DNA from: Lagopus muta
Taxonomy: Eukaryota; Chordata; Aves; Galliformes; Phasianidae
Length of the DNA stretch: 64,000 nt
Direction of reading: 5' to 3'
NCBI RefSeq assembly: GCF_023343835.1
Contig: NC_064435.1
Location: forward strand, 37,162,603 to 37,226,602
Part shown: piece by piece, positions 20,935 through 33,812 of the stretch
Layout: every line of letters starts with the position of its first letter
Position numbering within the stretch: position 1 is the first letter of the stretch
Notes under the pieces: generated by a model
The model's input: only the letters and a program-made list of their open reading frames with translations
What the model was told of the DNA's origin: nothing
The model's database searches: none
Made by a program: the position numbers and the translations under genes

Positions 20935-23900
20935 CTGAGTTGGAGAAAGACAAAGAAAGGGTTAGCCACCGGGAATTTGCCTCACATCATTGCTTAAAAC
21001 AGAAATGAAAGAGAAAGCAATAAATAAGCAAGTTGTGACCTGTAAATCTTAGCATTACAGATACAAAGCACTGAAGACAAATTTCATTAAGACTAGCCAT
21101 TTAATCTATTATCACTAATAGCCTGTGTATAATAGGCTTTGCTTACTCAGTGCTGTTAGAGTTTAGGTCGCAGCCATGAGAAAGCCTGCACAGAGAACAG
21201 CTTCTCAGGAACTATTGCAAAAATGATGAAGATTAAGTTGGAAACCTAATCATGTTCCACCTTCCAAGTAGGACAGTAATTCACATACAACTGAGGAAAA
21301 AAGGGCTCAGAAGTTTTCACACTATCTAAAGGCTTTCATCATTTCTAACACTCCTATTAAGAAGTCACTCAAGAGAACTGGCTTCCTGCGTCCATTTGTA
21401 CCATATTAAATGTAACAAAGAGAAGCAACAGACCACAAACCAGCCAGACCTAGACAGTGGTGGGTTTTGAAATCCACAGACTTCAGTCTCCCTCCATCAT
21501 GTGATGAGGAGAGAGCCCTGTGACAACGTAACAGGAAGCAATGAAATAAAAAACACTTCACGTGATCCTGGAAGGCACGCAGTTCTGCTTGATCTGTGCC
21601 AGAGAGGCTTTAGAAAATTCCACTTTTGAGAGATCCTTTGCTCAAGGTCTCAGTGAGGTCAACAGAACTTTGCAGAAGAGTAGTTAAGACATTTCATCCC
21701 AGAATAAGTAAACGCTTTAACTGAGCAAAGGAAAGGGCAGAAACAGAAAATAAGAACAAAGCTTTGAAAGTTAAGATGTGGTATTAATTAACACAGTTAA
21801 CAGAGGCACTGTGAAAAGCTTCTGGTTAGGAGATCAATTATCTCATTCAAAGATAAGTTAGAGGTCCTATTTGTGCAAGACCGGAAGTGACCACTGCATA
21901 AATCCTTGAGCTGCTACTTTACATGCAGATACTAAGTTGATTAAAAAAAAAAAAAAAAAAAAGCTGATGCTTAACGTCATGCTGCAGTAACACAATAGAT
22001 GTCTCTTCACATAACATTCATGTCATCAACAGCTTTTCTACTTGTTCAGCAGAGCGCCCAACAGCTCAAGTATCATGTCACACTACAATTAACATTTCCA
22101 AAGAGAGCCCAAAGTGTGACAAAGATCTAAACTACCCCAACAGAACGGGCCACGCGTTCCTCATTATTTGCAACTGATATTTTTTTGTCAGGTCACTGCA
22201 AGCAAACAAAATATAACCCAGACCCAGAACCGTTAAAAATTAAACACTCACATTTAACACAAGTTTAAGATTCCATTTTAAGGCAGCACTGACCTGAATG
22301 CCATCAATGCAAATGCTTTTGCTCAATCAAAATGGGTAAAAGCAAATGCAAACCAAAGCCTGGCAAAATGCCTGCTCAGGTAAGCATTCCCTAGCCACCT
22401 CGTTCTGCTGCTAAAAGCATAGAATAACTTAGATTGGAAGATATTGAAGATCATCCAGTTCTATCCCCCTGTGGCGGGCAGGGCTGCCACCCACCAGGCA
22501 AGGTTGTTCAGGGCCCCATCCCTCCTTGCCTTGAGTGCCTCCAGGGATGGGGCAAGACAGCTTCTCCAGGCAGCTGTGCCAGCACCTCACCACCCTCTGA
22601 CAGAAAAAATTCTGTCCTAACAACTAACTTAAATATCCCTCCTTCATTTTAGAGTTATATCCCCAGTAAAGCTACACAGAGCATCATATTCACAGCAGCA
22701 CAAATGGCACCCAGGCAGAGCCTACTGTAGCATCTGCTGGGTCTCTGGTTCTGGCGACTGTTTCATGGCATTATGCTTCCAGCTGGGCCATTCCCCCACA
22801 GGTCAATCTCACCCTGCATGGCGATCACCACTAACACTCATCACAGACTGTTATCTCAAAGTTTTTCTTCTTTATGAGGAGGAGCAGCAGTGCTAAATGC
22901 ATTGGTACCCCAGTCACCAAAGAAACCCCCTCCAGCAGCTTACCCTGCCACTTCATCACCACCCAGGCCACCTCCCTTCCCAGCTGGAAGTTTGCAAACC
23001 CAAGGGTGTGTCACAGCTCCCAAAGAGTTGCCCTGCCAGCTTCCTCCTCAAAATCTCACTGGAAGCTATTTTTGGTTTTCCAATAAATAACTGGAATAAC
23101 GGTCACCACTGACTGCATTCTCGTCTCCTTGCATACCAGCTTCGTTGCTCTTACATACAAAGGAGTGTTTTCAATTTCCATACAGACAGTTCTAACACTT
23201 AAATAAGCACCTAACATCTCATTAGGCAACATGAGATGCCCCCAAAGTACCGTATTTAGTTCAAAACGTGACCGTTTAGCAGCTACCATCATCGTCAGGA
23301 AACTCAGGAAGAATCCATCCGTGACTCACAGCAATAACAAGTCTGAACACAAAGACTGGACAGCTGCTGGAATGGCTTCAGACAGGAGCTGGGGAACAGT
23401 TAATCACCACACAACGGAGCTGCTCACCTCCTGTCCTCCCTCAGGAACCCACAGTGGCAGCAGAACCATTTCCCAGTTGTTTACAGGTTCCTACATCACA
23501 CAAAGAATGCATATGGTAACCTGAAGCTTTCATGAAAAGCACAAAAGCAAAAAGGGAAGAAAACCCTGTTTCCAAGTATTCTCAGGCCAGAAGGACCTTC
23601 AGCAGGCTGCCTGGTCAAGCAGATCCTATTGACCAAGGGCAGCGCCCAACCAACAGGCAGGCAGCACTCGTGACATCCTCGGGCTCTGTGCAGGAAGTCC
23701 CATCGGTAGGTGCAGTTTGGTGACATGCAGGTTTGGCTGTGAACGATGGTCAGCCCAACGCATTTGTTGGGTTGAAAACCACACAGCTGAAGGCAGGCTG
23801 ACAACTAGCTGACATCTAATCTGTGGCTATCGCTGTCTCTGAAACTGGCAACAGACAGTACCAGGAGCTGGAGTGGGCTGAGTAAAGGTAATTTGTGCCT

Positions 23901-24779
23901 GCAGCTCATGCGGAGATTAGAACAAGCCACAAAACCAGCACTAAAGTAGCAACTTTGGCTTTCAGAACAGCTCAAAAGCTGTGAGGTTAAGTTCCCTCTC
24001 CAAGCTTAGGAGTGACTTCCCGAAGGTCAGGTTGAGACAGCAGGAAGGCAGCAGCTGTTTTGCAAACTGTGACCTCCACTAACCACCCGGCGTTTTCCTG
24101 CTGATACCACCTAATTGGCCTCCGAGCGTTGCCCTCCTTACAGAGGAAAACTCGGGAAGGTGCTGCCTCCATTTCAGACCTGAGGAAGGGCTCGCTTGCC
24201 CACAAAGGCAATCACATCCGTTCCACCTCCACCTCACACAAACACATCCGTTCCACCTCCGGCTCCAAACAGAAGGCGGTTCGAACGCCCAACCCCCTGG
24301 CAGAGACACAGGGGTGCTGACCGGGAAGCAAGCAAGGGACCCGCAGCCTGAACGGGGAAGAGCAGCACCCCAAAACCCCGAACCCAAGGCGGAGAACGGA
24401 TGCCAAAGCACACAGCGTTTGTTTCTCCACTCGGTCACGGCGGCCGGACGAGCCCTCGGGAGGGGCTCCCAGCGGCGGGCACGCCGCAGCCCCATGAAAT
24501 GGCTGCTCGGGGCGCCGCGGGAGCGGAGGACGCACACTGTTTCCACCACAGGGAACGGCGAAATCATTCCTCCGCAGGCAAGGCCGGCCGGCCACGCAGC
24601 TTCTCCTCCCGCCGGGGCCCCCCGCCCGTCCCACTGCGGTCTCTCCCCCCCGCCCGCCGTGCCCAGCACCACGCTCGCAGCTCCCCACCCCCTCCTCACA
24701 CAACGCCGGAGAAGGGGCGCCGCTCGGGCCCACAGTGGAGAGCGGGAAGCCGCCGAAAGAGAAAGAGGCCCCCTCGTAC
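20935..24779 (-). other. SDCBP: SDCBP first intron (5' UTR intron)
   Basis: A stretch of about 3.8 kb between the inferred noncoding first exon and the first coding exon. It contains a CR1 fragment (22420-22645) and an A-run at 21941-21962, and becomes GC-rich toward the CpG island. No coding exon is apparent. Confidence 0.55.
22420..22645 (-). repeat. CR1 LINE 3' fragment in SDCBP first intron
   Basis: The minus orientation shows the CR1 3' tail (TAGATTGGAAGATATTGAAG with ATCCAGTTCTA on the plus strand). It is followed by the remnant of the C-terminal coding region (CAGGCAGCTGTGCCAGCACC). It is diverged. Confidence 0.85.
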
Positions 24780-25060
24780 CTCCGGCTCGGCCGTCGAGGA
24801 AAGAGCCAGCGCACAGAAGAGCAGCGGTGCCTCGCTCAACTCCCGGCTGCGCCGCTATGAGGGGAGCGGGGGCGGCGGCAGAGCTGGCCGGGCTCTGCGC
24901 ATGCTCCGAGGGCGGGGGAGCTGCCGGCCAGGGAGGCGGAACCGCCGGGGCCGGGGGCTGAGGGGCTAAGATTTTTCGGTCGTGGCGATGGAAGGCGGAG
25001 ACAGCGGGGTGCGGAGTGAGGGGAGCGCGGGGCTGCGGTTGGTCTGCCTCCTTGAGGGGA
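24400..25060 (-). promoter_or_regulatory. SDCBP: CpG island / SDCBP promoter region
   Basis: The sequence turns abruptly GC-rich and CpG-dense (many CGG, GCG and CCG) between AT-rich flanks. It includes GGGCGGGG-like and CCGCCC-like Sp1-type boxes around 24870-24960. It lies where the SDCBP 5' end must be. CpG density creates long spurious open frames on both strands, which are not taken as genes. A bidirectional promoter is possible but no plus-strand gene follows. Confidence 0.8.
24780..24860 (-). other. SDCBP: Putative noncoding first exon of SDCBP
   Basis: Within the CpG island, the minus strand reads GAGCCGGAG followed by a good donor, gtacgagg, at 24779. The upstream limit (transcription start) is a guess. 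cDNA or CAGE would fix it. Confidence 0.4.
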
Positions 25061-26059
25061 TCCAGTCCGCGGCAAAGCACGCACGCCTCGCTCCTGAACA
25101 CTTTCCTTTTTTAATATTTCTTTTCCTTTAACAAAGTTCATTTTGCTGCGTTGTATCAGTTAACGGTTGTTTTTTTTTGTTTTTGTTTTTTTCAAATTTC
25201 GGTTTCTGTTTTCCTTCGTCATGCATCCATCACAGAGCCTACTGTAGTCACAGCACCTGCAGCACAAGACTTTGCCTAGCAATGCTTCCTGGAAGAGGAG
25301 CACATCTAGAGAAATACACTCAGAGAAACCATGACATAGAGTATACTCATGGCAGAGAAGTTCTGTGTGAGTTAGGAAGGCTTTTGTACCTAATTACCGT
25401 AATCCATAATAGCATTAACCTCTCTACCACAGTGTTCAGCCTTGAAAAATCCTTCTTAGCTATGCTGTTTGACTGTAAACCTTCTTTATTAGACAAGCAA
25501 CTAGATGTGCTGAGCTCCATAAATCTTATCTCGAGAAACCTGGGCGTTCAATGAAGGTGTTTAATCTTTATTTATTCCAGTCCCACAGGAGGAGATCAGC
25601 GCCTGCCTCCAGCTCCTTCCTCCTGCCTTGCAGCTGCCGGCTGCTCCTCAGCCAGTCCTTGCAGTGCTTAGGCTCTTCCATGGGACACCTCAACTCCGTT
25701 CCAGCACAACTCAAATCCACCAAAATACAGGAATGTTATTCTGCTGGGCCAGCGAGCTTTCACCAGCACCAGCTAGAGCAAGGGAAGGGAGGGTGCACGT
25801 GGAACAGGGGAGAGGAGAAGGAAGAAATGGGATTGAGAAGGAAGGGTGATTCCTTTTCTTCTGTTTCATCATTTGAACTGCCCATACACTCACAATTACA
25901 CTGAATGGAGATTTTTGTTTTCCTGTTCTCATATCTTCCTCATGAGGGGAGCAGAGGGCAGCGTTCATCTGCGCTTTCTGGTGACACTGACAGAACCTGA
26001 GGGAACCACATGGAGTTGTGCCAGGGGAGAGTCAGGTGGAGGTAAAGGAAAAGGTCCTG

Positions 26060-26185
26060 CACCAGAGAACCAGAGAACCTTCACCATGGAACTGGCTCCC
26101 AGAGTAATGGGCACAGCCTGAAGCTGCTGGAGTTCAAGAAGTGTTTAGACAATGCTCTCAGACATAGATTTTGGTTGGTGTTGTG
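26060..26185 (+). repeat. Diverged CR1-like fragment
   Basis: CATGGAACTGGCTCCCAGAG, then GGAGTTCAAGAAGTGTTTAG and ACAATGCTCTCAGACATAG resemble the last coding part of another CR1 subfamily in plus orientation. The terminal octamer tail is not clear. Confidence 0.5.
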
Positions 26186-29100
26186 TCAGCATCTTCAGTG
26201 AGCACAGTGGAGTGTGCAGCAAAGTAGCAGCCGTTGCAGCAGTGCTTAGTGCAGGGGTAGCAGCCATTCTCCAGCTGCTCTTTCCAAATCTATCACCCAG
26301 GCCTCCCGCCTTCTTTTGTGGACATCTGAACCACTGGCTACTGAGTCATGCAACAGTGGATCACTAAACAGTTATGAAGTGTAATTTGGGGCTTGGGGTA
26401 TACATTCTCAAAAATCCTGTGCTAGTGCCTTCTGAGCAGGGAAGAAGTTCTGGTTTAATAATGACAGTTGATTACTGCTTTTGTACTGCTTAATTTTCCG
26501 CGTAGCCAAAAGTGAATTTTCACAGAAGTGCAGTGAAAGATTTACAATACTTAAACCTCAGAAGGGGATGTATTGTTTTGTCCCACAGTGAGCCCCTTGC
26601 AGTGAAGCCCCATACTCACTCTGGAGCACCAAGACCATGGTAGTGCCTTTCTAGCATGGGGATAGCAGGCATGCCATACACTGCTCTCCTAGTGGTGCAG
26701 TTCTGCTGGACATTGGTCTGACAACAGAAAGGCAATATTTTCTTTTCTTTTGGCATCAAATGCCCTTCTCTTTGCAGAGACACTGTTCTTACCTCCAGAA
26801 AGGGAGCTTGTTACTTGCTATTTTCTGAATTACTTCATCCCTTGTCATGATATTTTGAGACATACTATCAAGCTGGTAGCATTTGTCAGACTGCAGTGGA
26901 TGAACATTCATTCTTTATGGTGATGCCCTAGCCAAGACAATCAGCTCTGTATAGTCTGTTGTTTGTTCAGTGTGCTTTTTGTGCACTATCAAAATCCAAG
27001 CTACAGGCAGTAGCTCCAGTAATAAAAATTAATCTCACCACCTTCATCTCCAAGCACTAACTTCACTAATGATTTTGAAGAACAGTATGAGGATGTGGCC
27101 ATGCTTAAGAACAGGTTTTAGAAGATCTCCCTTTCCAAGATTGCCACCGAGACTGGGGAGCCTAAAGGAGTCAGAGGTAAAAGGCCCAAACTGCTCTTGA
27201 TTAGTTCCTGAGCTGTGTTCAAAAAAGATTCCAAGACTGTATCTATTGTTCGAGAGTAGTGGAAAAAATAGGGGAAGTCATCAGATGGTTGTTGAAATTA
27301 GAACACTCAAAGACAATAGCATGATAATGTTCCATTGTCAATATACTATTTCTTTTCTGCTGTTTTGTTTTTTTTTTCCCAGACGTGTGCCAACTGTTGA
27401 AGAATAATGGAAGTCACCTACTGATTGATATCAGTCTCTGCAGCTGCAAAAATCTTAATAAAATAATGTGAAATAGTTACCTCAAAATTCATATTTTTCC
27501 TTTGAAGCTGGGAACAAACTGTGCTTTTGTTTGCTAGGAAATTCTCCACCCATTCAACAATGAAAAACGACAGATGATCACTGAAAGCGTGTACAAGTTA
27601 TGCAGGCAGCACCCTGTCATTATTGGAAGAGGAATAATTGCTCCGGAGTGGTTCTGTTCCTGGGATAGTTGTGAGAGTGTTAACTGGCTCTGCTCCAAGC
27701 TGTGTGCAATGAGCAAGGAGTATCCTGACGTGTTGTTTGTACTTCTTGAACAAACCAGCCCCAAACCAACATACGTAACTGCTGCGTCACACTGGGCTGT
27801 ACCAATTCACCTCTAGACTTCTTACAGAAGAATTTTTGTGTAGAGAAACAAGAATGTCACCATAAATTTATGTTCTCTGTAGGATAAATTACACCACAGG
27901 AACCTCACCGAGTTTACGTGCTTAACATTAGAAGCTGGAGGAATTAGAACTGCCAAGGCTGCTTTGTTTTTGACTCCCAGGCCACCTTCAGTGGATGACA
28001 TGACATATTATTCCCGCTGTCCCCCACCATGTCGCAGCCGGATGGGGCTCAGGGAATGTATGATTTTCCACTGCTCAGTTTGCAGTTTCATGCCTGATTT
28101 CCTGCCTGCTATTCAGACTGCTGTAAAGATGGAAATGCTAATGTTGTCACAGTCTTTTCTAAGTAACACTCCAGTGTCTGAGCACTGTGCAAACAATTAC
28201 CGATTTATTTTCTGTTCTAACTCCCAAAGTATGGGCAGAGAGTCAAGGCATTTCATTCTAGCATGCTCACAGTGCATTACAATGAGCTTCCAGTTCTATA
28301 AGCTTTTATTTCATGTACTGAGGATTGTTTATTAAATGGATACCTTCCTGTACTCACTCTGGGCCGCCTGTGCCCAACACTTCTCCAAATGAGCCTTCAG
28401 GGCTTCCTGCAGGGCGGCTGGAGAGCGACGAAAACACAGCAGCTGCTTGAGAAGAGCCTGGCAGGAGAACTTGTTTATCACCTATGTGAAAGCAAGGAGC
28501 AGCACTCGCCCCAGTGCAGGAGCCTGGAGACATCCCTCTCTGGCCATGATCCTTCCTCCTTGCTCATTAGACACCTCTCAGCCCCTGCAGCAAATGAAGC
28601 AGTGATCATGCAGGCTACAGGCTTCTTAAAAGGAGACCCTGAGTTCAGGAGGATGCAGCAAGGTGCCCTGGGAAGGGGTGGATGCAGGCCTCAGGTGAGA
28701 GGGTCTGCGCTTTTTCTGCACCCACACCACAGACAGGAGTTTGGTGGAAGGGGTTGAAATAAACCCCACAGCTCTTCTCTGACATCTGGCTTTCTGTGTT
28801 CTTTGTTTTAGTGTTCTAAGCAGTAGGAGCAGAGGCATATATTTCACAGTAAAAAGCAGTTTAACTGTTAGCACTGCTTGCTCTGGAATTCAATGCTTTT
28901 GTTCCTTTTTCTCAGTGTCTTTAACTGAACATGTTGTACATTCACATCAGAGACTGTCTAGCACAGGCCCTGGTCTCTAAGTTAGGCACATCTGGTGAAA
29001 TTGTGTTTCTGATGAAGAGTGATGCCGGACTGGAGGACTACAGACATGTCCATCTGCACTCATAGAATGCAGACAACATAGCCTGGCAGGCCTTACCTCA

Positions 29101-32100
29101 GTGTTCTGCTTTTACTGGGTCACAGAGAAACACTGGAGCCAGCCAAAAATGAAAGCACAGCCAGAATTTAGATAGGTTTGAGTGCTACCAACTGAAAAAT
29201 GCCCATGCAGTAACAAGGTAAACTTCACTGTGGGAAGCACACTGAGCCTACTAACGCAGAGCAGGAGTGTTGGTGGCACAAGGAAGCAGGAGCACAGCTG
29301 CCTGAATGGGAATCTGGCATTTTGTCTTAAAACAGGCTGAGCATAAATTTGACCAGACACCAGCCTTCAAGCTGGGGTGGCCAAGATGCAGTCAGGTGCT
29401 CTTCTTTTGTTGTGGGAACAGTGCCAGCGAGCGAAGGAGGCAGAGAAGAGCTGATGCCAACAATGATTCTGTCTCCTTTGGCAAGGTTCACCTATCACAA
29501 CTGGAAGTCTTTGCTCCCCCTGGGCTAACCTGACAGTTTTGGAGGAGACAGCCCAGGAAACAGGATTTGCCCTTAGTGGCCCGATGCTCACAGTGCCTGT
29601 GTCTCATTGGAGGGATTGCTGTGCTGGCAGCACAGTGCCCTCGCTTTTCTGGGGAGCTGTCTCCACACTGACTCAGCAAGTCACATGCTTTCTGCAGCAC
29701 GGGTTCTTTTGGAAGTCTGCCACCCTATGTCTGACTGCACACAACCTGCTTAACTTACAAGATTTGAGTCTTGTAAGAGCCATGTGGCTCCCAGAGCGCT
29801 CATGTTTATTGATTTGTTGGGAGAAGCAATAATCGATTCCCACTTGTAAACTTTCCAGCTGTTTCACTGTTCCTGGCTTTTACCTTATGTTTTCTCTTAA
29901 CCTCCTGTTCTCTGTAACATCTACCTGTCATCCATCATCTATCACTTTTTTCTTCCTGCAGTACCACGTTCATTTTGTGTATTTCTTTTACTGTTATGGT
30001 TTTAAGTCTTTCCATTTGTGAAGTAAAGCCATAATAGTTAGATCTTTGTTTTTAGCTTACATAAGTTAAATGTATATATAAAAACATATAGGCAGAGCTG
30101 AGTAAAATACAGTATTACAGCAATTCTGGTAGATGAAAATCAAATTACATATTAAATTTTAGCAAAGATCAATAGTTTTTCACATTAGCCATCTGCATTC
30201 AGTTTCAGTTAAATTTTTTTAGGCCAGAAGGCTGATTCACATGTAAAGCTAGTGGGCTGTGGTTTAGACAACTTGTTTGTGTTGTTCCATATTAATCTCT
30301 TTTTAATCTCATCTGGATGGTTGAGCAGCCTCACACTTTCAAGATGCTTTTATATCACGTCTGTTATAACAATGTCTTCCTTTTCCTTTCTTCTACACAG
30401 TGAAGACATTGTTCCCCGCCAAAGCTTCTTTTAGACAAACAAAATTAAAATATGAAAACTTGCATATAGATACAAATATGATCACTATGAGAAATATATC
30501 ACAGAAAATGACTCCAGCTATGACTGGCAGATTTCTATTGCAATATACAAATAAACATCATCGCTGAATCGCTCCATTATGTCCTCCAACAAATACTGTA
30601 AAATAGAGAGTAGCACATAGAGGTGGGGAAAATATAATATTCAAGCAATTCTAATATGAGAAGGAAATCTGCATTTTTCCTTGGATGAGAAAAATGTGGA
30701 TCAGTCACAGAGTACCCCACATTCAGTTTCCCCATTCCTTAAACTGATGGAAGACTTCACCAATGCTGAAATGGCCATGAGAGCCACCATCAAGGGCAAC
30801 TCATAGATGACTTCCAACTATAAATTCTCTCCTGGCCTATCTCCCTTCAGATCAGCAGCTACAGCCCATAGGAAGGGTCCTCACTTTGACCACAGGTCCC
30901 ATGCTGGTTTCCAATTCTTACAGAGCATCCTGCCAGTAAGGTGGGAAACCCTTTAGTTTCCTTCCTTACTGCAGCAATGGAGGATACCACTGCACAGACT
31001 GATTGCTTCAGGAACAAAACAAGCAAGCAGCCAACCTCTCGGCAACCTGATGTGTGGTTTGCCAAAGTGGCACAAGCCTGTGATGTAGGACCAGACACAT
31101 ACCCAGAGATTGTATAGAGAAGATGAAAATTGCTGTAATGGTTCTGAAGATGCCATCCTTCTGACAAAGTAACTTCTCACGGACATCACTAACTATTTTT
31201 CACTATTTTCTTACATGCCTGCCCACTGCTTTACAAAACTGGCCAGCCAGTCTCTGCCTTCTCCTACTACATTGCCCGAGCACTGCAGCTGCCTTCTAGC
31301 CTATTAAAGCTAGAAACAAATATATTTCACTGAGATATCTGCCTTTGAGGGGATAGGGGAACAGCAAAACTATCCTTCTCTTTTACTATCCTACACTACT
31401 TTAGGAGTGTACCTATCCTAGTCTCCACTTTAGGTATCTGCTAAACCAGCGAGGGTATCTGTTGGTGAATAGTTTGGGCATTTTCCTGTTGGTGGGTGAG
31501 ACTGTCTGCTTGTTAGGAGACTTTGCTTGGCCAGGCTAATTGTGGTTTCAGACTGAGTAGAATTAAAGGCTTTTTATCTTTTGTTTGACAGTGGAGGGAT
31601 ACATACATACTTGCATATGTAAATAGAAAGGGGGAGGGTCTTATATATGTGTGCAGGTGTAAACTTGTACATAACTATTTCCGCGTTTCTGTTTGGATCA
31701 GGAGTGCAAAGAGAATTTGCCTCGGGTGAGGCAGAATTGGATTTCACAAAGGGCATCATTTTTTGTGGGTTTTTTTTCTGTTTGAGATGAATGTAAACCT
31801 TGGTAATACAGGACAACATCTAGTCTGTTCTGCTGGTGAGCAGTCGGTACATTTAGCCAATGAGCGATGTGAAGGTGGAAAAAGTATGTTTATGTAAGGA
31901 TAGACAGCAGGTCTTCGGCACTGGTTGACTCTAGAGATCCACTCCTGTTATTTCAGTCTGCTTTTGCTGACATGATATTGGATGGCTAAGGATCTTTCAA
32001 CACCCCAGTCTCCATGTCTTCTAAATGGGGATGTAAAAGCAAGTTGTGAGTTTGATAGAGCAAGGAACGTGAAGAGCTACACTTCAGAGCTGGATAACTC

Positions 32101-32690
32101 AGGAAGGTGAATACACACGTCAAGTTGCAAAAGAGCAAGTAGTAAGCCACAATGATATGTGGGAGAGAGGAAAATTGTGCCCTTGTTTACTTTTTATTTG
32201 TAAAAAAAATAAATAAAATAAAAGAGGAAGGAAAAAAAGAGAACAAAAGTGAAGAAAAGCAGGATGAAAGTGCTGTTGCATTCCCTGCTCCATCTGCTGG
32301 GCCGGTCCAGAATAGCTTGTCATGTTCTTCAAAACGGTTGCACTGTAGTCATTTTCTACTAGCATGTCACCCAAATACCTTTCTCCAAATAATTTTTTTT
32401 TTTTTTTTGCATTAGTATCATTTTTTGTAACTGCATCTGAGCTTTGCTTTCTCTCTGCTTAGTGTTTTGATAACAAACAATACAAATAAACTGACCAACT
32501 GGGAAAAAAAAGATAGCTCTAGGAAGATGCTCACTGGTTGTGTACTAATAAGCCCTGTAGTAAAAAGCAGTAGTAAATAGTAGTAAGCTCCTTGTGGCTT
32601 ATTTTGCATCCAGTATTCGTTTCCTTTCCCTACTTACCCACTTTCATATCTGCCCTCTTTCTTTTCTGTTTCTTCTCTGTGATACCTAGA

Positions 32691-32722
32691 CAAAAACAAA
32701 ACAAAACAAACAAACAAACAAA
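32691..32722 (+). repeat. (CAAA)n simple repeat
   Basis: A run of AAAAC and CAAA units, directly followed 20 bases later by a T-run at 32747-32759. Confidence 0.8.
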
Positions 32723-33560
32723 AAAACCCTTAAATCTTAATATTCTTTTTTTTTTTTTTAACCAGCAAACAACAGTTCAGTACTTCCTGTAGCAGCTCTA
32801 CTATTTTAAGGAAAACTGTCAAGTCAGCATGCAGCATATTGTTAAAATTCATTGAAATGAAAGAAAGGTCATATTTGTTAATGAGATCTAGTTTGAGATG
32901 GTTGATACTAAAGGAAAAATAGTGGTATAGCAAGATCTATCTTTTGAGGGAAAGGTTACAAAATTTTCTACTTGATATTGCCAAAGAAAATTCCAGAGAG
33001 GAAATGAAGTGATATGGTGTAAGCAATCATTCCTATCATTATCTGATATGTGAGCACATTCAGAGGATGCTCTGAGATGTACACATTAACTTATTCAGTA
33101 AAGGAAGCATCCATCCGTATCGCTATTGCAATGTTTGGGGCAATTGTCCTTAAACAGGATGCAAATTGCTTGGTTTCCACACCTGTCCAACTTTATGATC
33201 TACTGTATTGCAAATACAATACATTGTACGTGCACAGTTCTTCATAATGAAAGAAATTACAGGTTCAAAGGCATTACAAAGGTTTCTATTACAAAAGTAT
33301 TGTACTTCTTTTCAGACAATCCACAGCAGGGAAGAGAAGTAAAGGAAATCTGAGCACAGCACTTCTGTGGAGTGAGATGACTCACATATTTTGCAGAAGG
33401 CAGATTGCAGTGTAGGCAAAATCTGCCCTTTGAACAACCATAATTAAAATAGAATTGTAGTGTTATATTCTAGTATCATGAAATTACTGTAGATTATTTA
33501 GATTATTAAAATCCTAAACTGCTTGGCATTATTTCCCATGGAATACTTATTATTATTTTC

Positions 33561-33812
33561 ATAGAATCATAGAAGTGTTTCGGTTGGAAGAGACCTTTAA
33601 GATCATCTAGTTCCAACCCCCTGCTATAGGCTGGGACACCTCCCTCTAGACCAGGTTGCTCAAAGCCCCATCCAGCCTGGCCTTCAATGCTTGCAGGGAG
33701 GGGCCATCCACAACATCACGGGCAGCCTGTTTCAGTGTCTCCCCACCCTCACAATAAAAAATTTCTTCCTAATATCTAGTCTAAATCTACCCTCTTCCAG
33801 TTTAAAATTTCA
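33561..33812 (-). repeat. CR1 LINE 3' fragment
   Basis: The plus strand begins ATAGAATCATAGAAGTGTTT and continues through GGTTGGAAGAGACC, TTCCAACCCCC and CAGCCTGTTTCAGTG, which is the reverse complement of a CR1 3' end. It has lost about a quarter of the typical bases by eye and carries no ORF. Confidence 0.92.

Larger units (their letters stand above)
25061..33560. other. Intergenic between SDCBP and CYP7A1, left part
   Basis: There is no recognisable protein-coding exon on either strand, and the open frames are short and unlike known proteins. It holds one faint CR1-like remnant near 26.1 kb, A/T-rich stretches around 30.0-30.6 kb and T/A runs at 32.2-32.8 kb. Distal regulatory elements cannot be excluded. 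Confidence 0.5.

Noticed and set aside
24079-25101. 340-codon minus-strand open frame and long overlapping frames on both strands
   Set aside because: They lie in the CpG island, where high GC removes stop codons. They are low-complexity Ala/Pro/Arg/Gly/Ser translations open on several frames at once, with no family resemblance.
27534-28335. Run of moderate open frames upstream of CYP7A1
   Set aside because: No conserved motif, no consistent splice sites and no known family. Not supported as a gene.
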